Made by a program: the position numbers and the translations under genes. A model generated the notes under the pieces. It was not told the DNA's origin, did not search any database, and saw only the letters and a list, made by a program, of their open reading frames with translations. Positions 44,001 through 45,488 of a stretch of 45,488 nt of DNA are shown here, piece by piece (the stretch's first letter is position 1; each line of letters begins with the position of its first letter). The stretch comes from Gordonia amicalis NBRC 100051 = JCM 11271 (GTDB lineage: Bacteria > Actinomycetota > Actinomycetes > Mycobacteriales > Mycobacteriaceae), in contig NZ_BANS01000051.1 in NCBI RefSeq assembly GCF_000332995.1, positions 1-45,488 on the forward strand. Direction: 5' to 3'.

Positions 44001-44365
44001 CCGGTGGCGAGCAGGAGAAGCTGATGGCCTTCTGTCTCGCCGGTGCGCTGAGCTTCAACCTGGCCAGCCCGCACGGCAACGACAACCGGCCGATCTTCGC
44101 CCAGCTGATGCTCGACGAGGCGTTCTCCAAGTCCGACCCTCAGTTCGCGCAGCAAGCGCTGTCGGCGTTCCGCAAGTTCGGGTTCCAGCTGATCATCGTC
44201 GCCACAGTGCAGAACACCAGCACGATCCAGCCGTATGTGGACAACGTGGTGATGGTGTCGAAGACGGAGGTCGGGCCGGAGTTGCGGCCGGTTGCTACGG
44301 CTACGTCAACGACGATCAAGGCGTTCTCGGAGTTGCGGCGGTCGGGGAGTCAGTTGGCTGTTTGA
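41027..44365 (+). CDS. jetC: Wadjet JetC / MksB-type SMC-like ATPase
   Basis: An 1112-residue SMC/MukB-like protein. The N-terminal head has Walker A at residues 36-43 (GSSGSGKS); the C-terminal head has the signature NSGGEQEK (~991-998) and Walker B LMLDEAFS (about 1027-1034, DE at 1030-1031). Between them are two coiled-coil stretches (about 300-450 and 600-850) around a hinge-like region (about 480-590, WRLAVEKVLRNAGLRLLVPD). This is the COG4913 layout of JetC, the motor that extrudes DNA loops and detects small circles. The GTG start at 41027 overlaps the jetB stop; AGGAG is nine bases upstream. A canonical JetD nuclease gene should follow but is not in the window. Confidence 0.92.
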   Translation: MSVDQYHLSRLQLINWGVFDGYHSIPFSSNGSLITGSSGSGKSSLLDAISLAFLPDHRRNFNASGDATAAGSSSGKRTVGKYVRGAWGERRDGTNAHREIMYLRGTGPAWAAIAVTYTSTSGTAITGLVLKWLAAGKMTDAHSSYFIYDGDADIVEACNEWAVANYNSAKFRDRGWRGGPGEGKYLSTLYSLIGIRGSDAAQQLLGKAKSLKSVGGLAQFVREFMLDAPTSIVGISDALEQIDPLVEARELLDVARRKRTILGNIEEVHERYASESATFSVLDTIDSTTIRSYVNNLRIRNAQPEVADLDDQITRLDGDLAALTTQHDQLRQDHSLLLARIATSTGDLAPLREQLGGAQKLSTEVTARRNAYEDKVSALGFSPPTNAEGFWSLREELIEEATKIDGQLEAGRAHYAEALAREVAARSRRDTAQEELGRVEQAGSALPRTEHEMRRVIAHALQIDESELKYVAELVELDPDEERWRLAVEKVLRNAGLRLLVPDKHFRSALRFVNSHDMRGRIQLHQAETRPMPVVEPGTLASKLRSVDPGHPCAAEAMTVLAKLGNHMCVDNPGEFSQYAKAVTDQGLRKDSAKLAVKDDRQQLRRSQYIFVGDVESKITALRDELAYEERVFEDAREDCAELDRERSAKERRRDAYRRVCEQFTQWNEIDVDSVDDRVDQLTDQYDLLIEENPDVEALQRKAEDLWEQVRHAISQAALVKDKIARQDERRTQLLDLIDRLKPEDVPAQAEKTLDGFREDLSATLDVLNPEPYRQEIVKAAGRERDRMRSDARRSRDELARILDTYDEEFPDAIPNDSDDFDERIHDYVAVCRRIDERELPSAYERMRRLITEQAPGAILGLHMAADAEERRIVEQIERVNTGLGAVAFNRGTRLRLVPGRKKLAAVEELTEKARQISNRATAVSFGDEQAILEQYSDILLLRERLAGNTPEDRQWTRDALDVRNRFDFYCEEHHAETGETIRTYSNAGDNSGGEQEKLMAFCLAGALSFNLASPHGNDNRPIFAQLMLDEAFSKSDPQFAQQALSAFRKFGFQLIIVATVQNTSTIQPYVDNVVMVSKTEVGPELRPVATATSTTIKAFSELRRSGSQLAV

Positions 44366-44651
44366 TTGCCGCATCAGTGCACATGCGTTGGCTCGAGACT
44401 CCCTAGTGCGGGACGTCTGTTTCTCGATGTTCTGGAACCGAGCGTCGCGTGCGCTGACGATAGTTCGGGCCGGTGACGACGCCCTAAGTCATACCTTGTC
44501 GTCCAATCGAACCAACCCCGTGCCATGCGGTCGTGTCTCCATAGTCAGCCCGGACCATGTCTGAGAACCTTACGAACATCCGGGCCACACGAGGTTCGGT
44601 AGACGTGCGTGTCTGCTGGCCGCGCAGATCGACGAAGGAGGAACTCCTCAC
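44366..44651. other. Spacer after jetC where jetD would be expected
   Basis: About 285 bp with no supported gene. None of the frames shows recognisable JetD (DUF3322/DUF2220) sequence. Base composition drops from the high-GC of jetC toward AT-richer DNA downstream, so this is a likely recombination boundary. Confidence 0.55.
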
Positions 44652-44740
44652 TTGGCACTGAAGACGTCAGATCTATACTCCTCCGTCTGGGCAATTTGCG
44701 ACCAGCTTCGAGGTCGGCTATGGATACGACACCAGACGAG
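44652..44740 (+). pseudogene. Decayed 5' end of hsdM (type I restriction methylase)
   Basis: From TTG at 44652 the frame reads (M)ALKTSDLYSSVWAICDQLRG. This matches the N-terminus of type I methylase HsdM, which in intact proteins reads like MALKKSELYSSLW-x-CDELRGGMDASQY. An AAGGAGG ribosome site lies ten bases upstream. After LRG the frame is lost; a +2 shift restores GMDTTPDEL around 44715-44740, and then similarity ends. The remnant is ~30 codons, with no S or R subunit. It marks a former type I restriction-modification locus at this spot. Intact HsdM is ~500 residues, so this is a scar, not a functional gene. Confidence 0.7.
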
Positions 44741-44839
44741 CTGCTGGATGGGCTCTCCGTTCCTGGCGATGTCAGACCTGCAACATAGACTCATGCATGT
44801 ATAGATCAACTGGACTGCCCCAGAGCGAAGAGGATGTAG

Positions 44840-45349
44840 ATGAGCTATCGAAATAAGACGTATGTGGCTTTCGCCAGCGAGGACATCGGAAAGTATCGCT
44901 TGATGGAGGCATGGCGCGACAACAATAATATCGATTTTTCCTTCTATGATGCGCACGACTTGTTCATTTCTCTGGATACCAGCCAGCCTGAGACGATTAA
45001 GCGAAATCTTCGGGAGCGCATGAAGAACGCCAAGCAGGTTGTTCTTCTGGGTAGTAGCTCTGCTAAGAAGAAGGGCGGGGACGGAGTTTCCTTCCTTGCG
45101 CATGAAATAAAAGTCATGATCGAATTCGATCTCCCGGTCGTCGTCGCGAATCTCGATGGCGATCGCAACATCGACAAGAACTTTATACCCGCGCCATTAT
45201 TGGATGCCAACTACTACACGCTGTCTGTCTCATTTCAACCAAAGATCATCATGTATGCTCTCGACAACTACGCCCCAAATTATTTGGCTAGCGGAAAAGA
45301 AGGTCCGCATTTCTACAAACCGGAGACATACGCGAATCTCGGGCTCTAA
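44840..45349 (+). CDS. TIR-like domain protein (DUF1863 / ThsB-like)
   Basis: A 169-residue protein with the TIR-like (DUF1863, MTH538-type) layout. It opens KTYVAFASEDIGKYRLMEAW with helix 1, then IDFSFYDAHDLF, then KRNLRERMKNAKQVVLLGSSSAKKKGG, then FLAHEIKVMIEFDLPVVVANLDGDRNID, with a Glu in the position of a possible catalytic residue. Such proteins sense infection and make or cleave nucleotide signals, for example ThsB of Thoeris. DNA here is clearly AT-richer and uses codons such as AAT, TAT, TTT and AAA that are rare in its neighbours, so it was probably acquired. AGAGG lies six to seven bases before the ATG. The next gene begins directly after the stop. Confidence 0.75.
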   Translation: MSYRNKTYVAFASEDIGKYRLMEAWRDNNNIDFSFYDAHDLFISLDTSQPETIKRNLRERMKNAKQVVLLGSSSAKKKGGDGVSFLAHEIKVMIEFDLPVVVANLDGDRNIDKNFIPAPLLDANYYTLSVSFQPKIIMYALDNYAPNYLASGKEGPHFYKPETYANLGL

Positions 45350-45488
45350 ATGCGAGACCTATTGAATGATCTGCGGACCCTGCGCTTCTGGCGATGGTTC
45401 CTTGTCCTGGCCTTCTCGGCGGTCGGGGTTCTGGCAATCATCCTCGAACTGATTAACTTCATTGTTGGGCGCTTGCCTATCAGAGGGG
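45350..45488 (+). CDS. Membrane protein, partial (window end)
   Basis: The first 46 codons of a gene beginning at ATG 45350, immediately after the TAA of the TIR-like gene (TAAATG), so it is translationally coupled. The product starts MRDLLNDLRTLRFWRWFLV and contains one clear hydrophobic helix (LVLAFSAVGVLAIILELINFIV). A basic N-terminus before the helix suggests an inner-membrane protein with the N-end inside. It could be the membrane effector of a TIR-like system, but this cannot be decided as the gene runs off the window. Confidence 0.6.
   Translation, partial: MRDLLNDLRTLRFWRWFLVLAFSAVGVLAIILELINFIVGRLPIRG

Noticed and set aside
41381..44155. A 924-codon open frame on the minus strand opposite jetC
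   Set aside because: It is a by-product of high GC and codon bias in jetC. It has no start signal or family motif, while jetC has complete SMC motifs.
44366..44651. A remnant of jetD
   Set aside because: I looked in all frames for JetD-like sequence and saw none. A profile search could still find a short trace.
44648..45103. A 151-codon minus-strand frame opposite the TIR-like gene
   Set aside because: No ribosome site and no recognisable domain. The plus strand carries the TIR-like motifs and the hsdM fragment.

Overview
This is a high-GC actinobacterial chromosome segment. The order FxsA, (amidohydrolase), Lnt, Ppm1, RbpA, small zinc-ribbon protein matches, from memory, the Rv2053c-Rv2049c neighbourhood of Mycobacterium tuberculosis. 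A 13E12/DUF222 HNH gene with a LexA box, F420-type LLM and DUF2236 proteins and many GTG or leaderless starts also point to Mycobacteriales. Gordonia is my best guess; the genus is inference. No rRNA, tRNA or CRISPR array was found.

Layout. (1) 1-7.9 kb: envelope and transcription housekeeping: FxsA, an amidohydrolase, apolipoprotein N-acyltransferase (Lnt), polyprenol-phosphate mannose synthase (Ppm1), RbpA, a zinc-ribbon protein, a DUF475 membrane protein and two small proteins. (2) 7.9-17.6 kb: two VOC proteins, a frameshifted DUF2236 oxygenase, an LhgO-like oxidase, a GlgC-like nucleotidyltransferase followed by a phosphohexomutase, an AraC regulator and a UvrA-like protein. (3) 17.7-25 kb: an SOS-type HNH gene, an unknown protein, a single-domain globin, a GT87-like mannosyltransferase, a frameshifted P450 and a frameshifted FKBP lipoprotein. 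(4) 25-35.9 kb: one long minus-strand operon that is a complete Nit1C cluster (MSMEG_0565-0572 / sll0783-type families). It is extended downstream by four translationally coupled genes (EamA exporter, NTF2-like, LLM oxidoreductase, SRPBCC). A GlnR-like site lies upstream. (5) 36.6-38.5 kb: a ZIP transporter and an HSL-type esterase, convergent. (6) 38.6-45.5 kb: a defence region with Wadjet JetA-JetB-JetC but no JetD, then a decayed start of a type I restriction methylase (hsdM), then an AT-richer TIR-like gene coupled to a membrane protein cut by the window end.

Two features cut across the regions. A dispersed, imperfectly palindromic repeat family of about 40-45 bp (roughly 20 units) fills intergenic spaces. 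It also lies in frame inside three genes: the N-terminus of the GNAT-AIR synthase fusion, the C-terminus of the MSMEG_0570-family protein, and the N-terminus of JetB. Three genes (DUF2236, P450, FKBP) are broken by tiny indels. Two of these fit loss of one base from a G/C run, so sequencing error must be excluded before calling them pseudogenes.

Most notable: the extended Nit1C operon, which holds two nitrilase paralogues, one without its catalytic cysteine; the JetD-less Wadjet core beside an hsdM scar and a TIR/membrane gene pair; and the coding-sequence-invading repeats.
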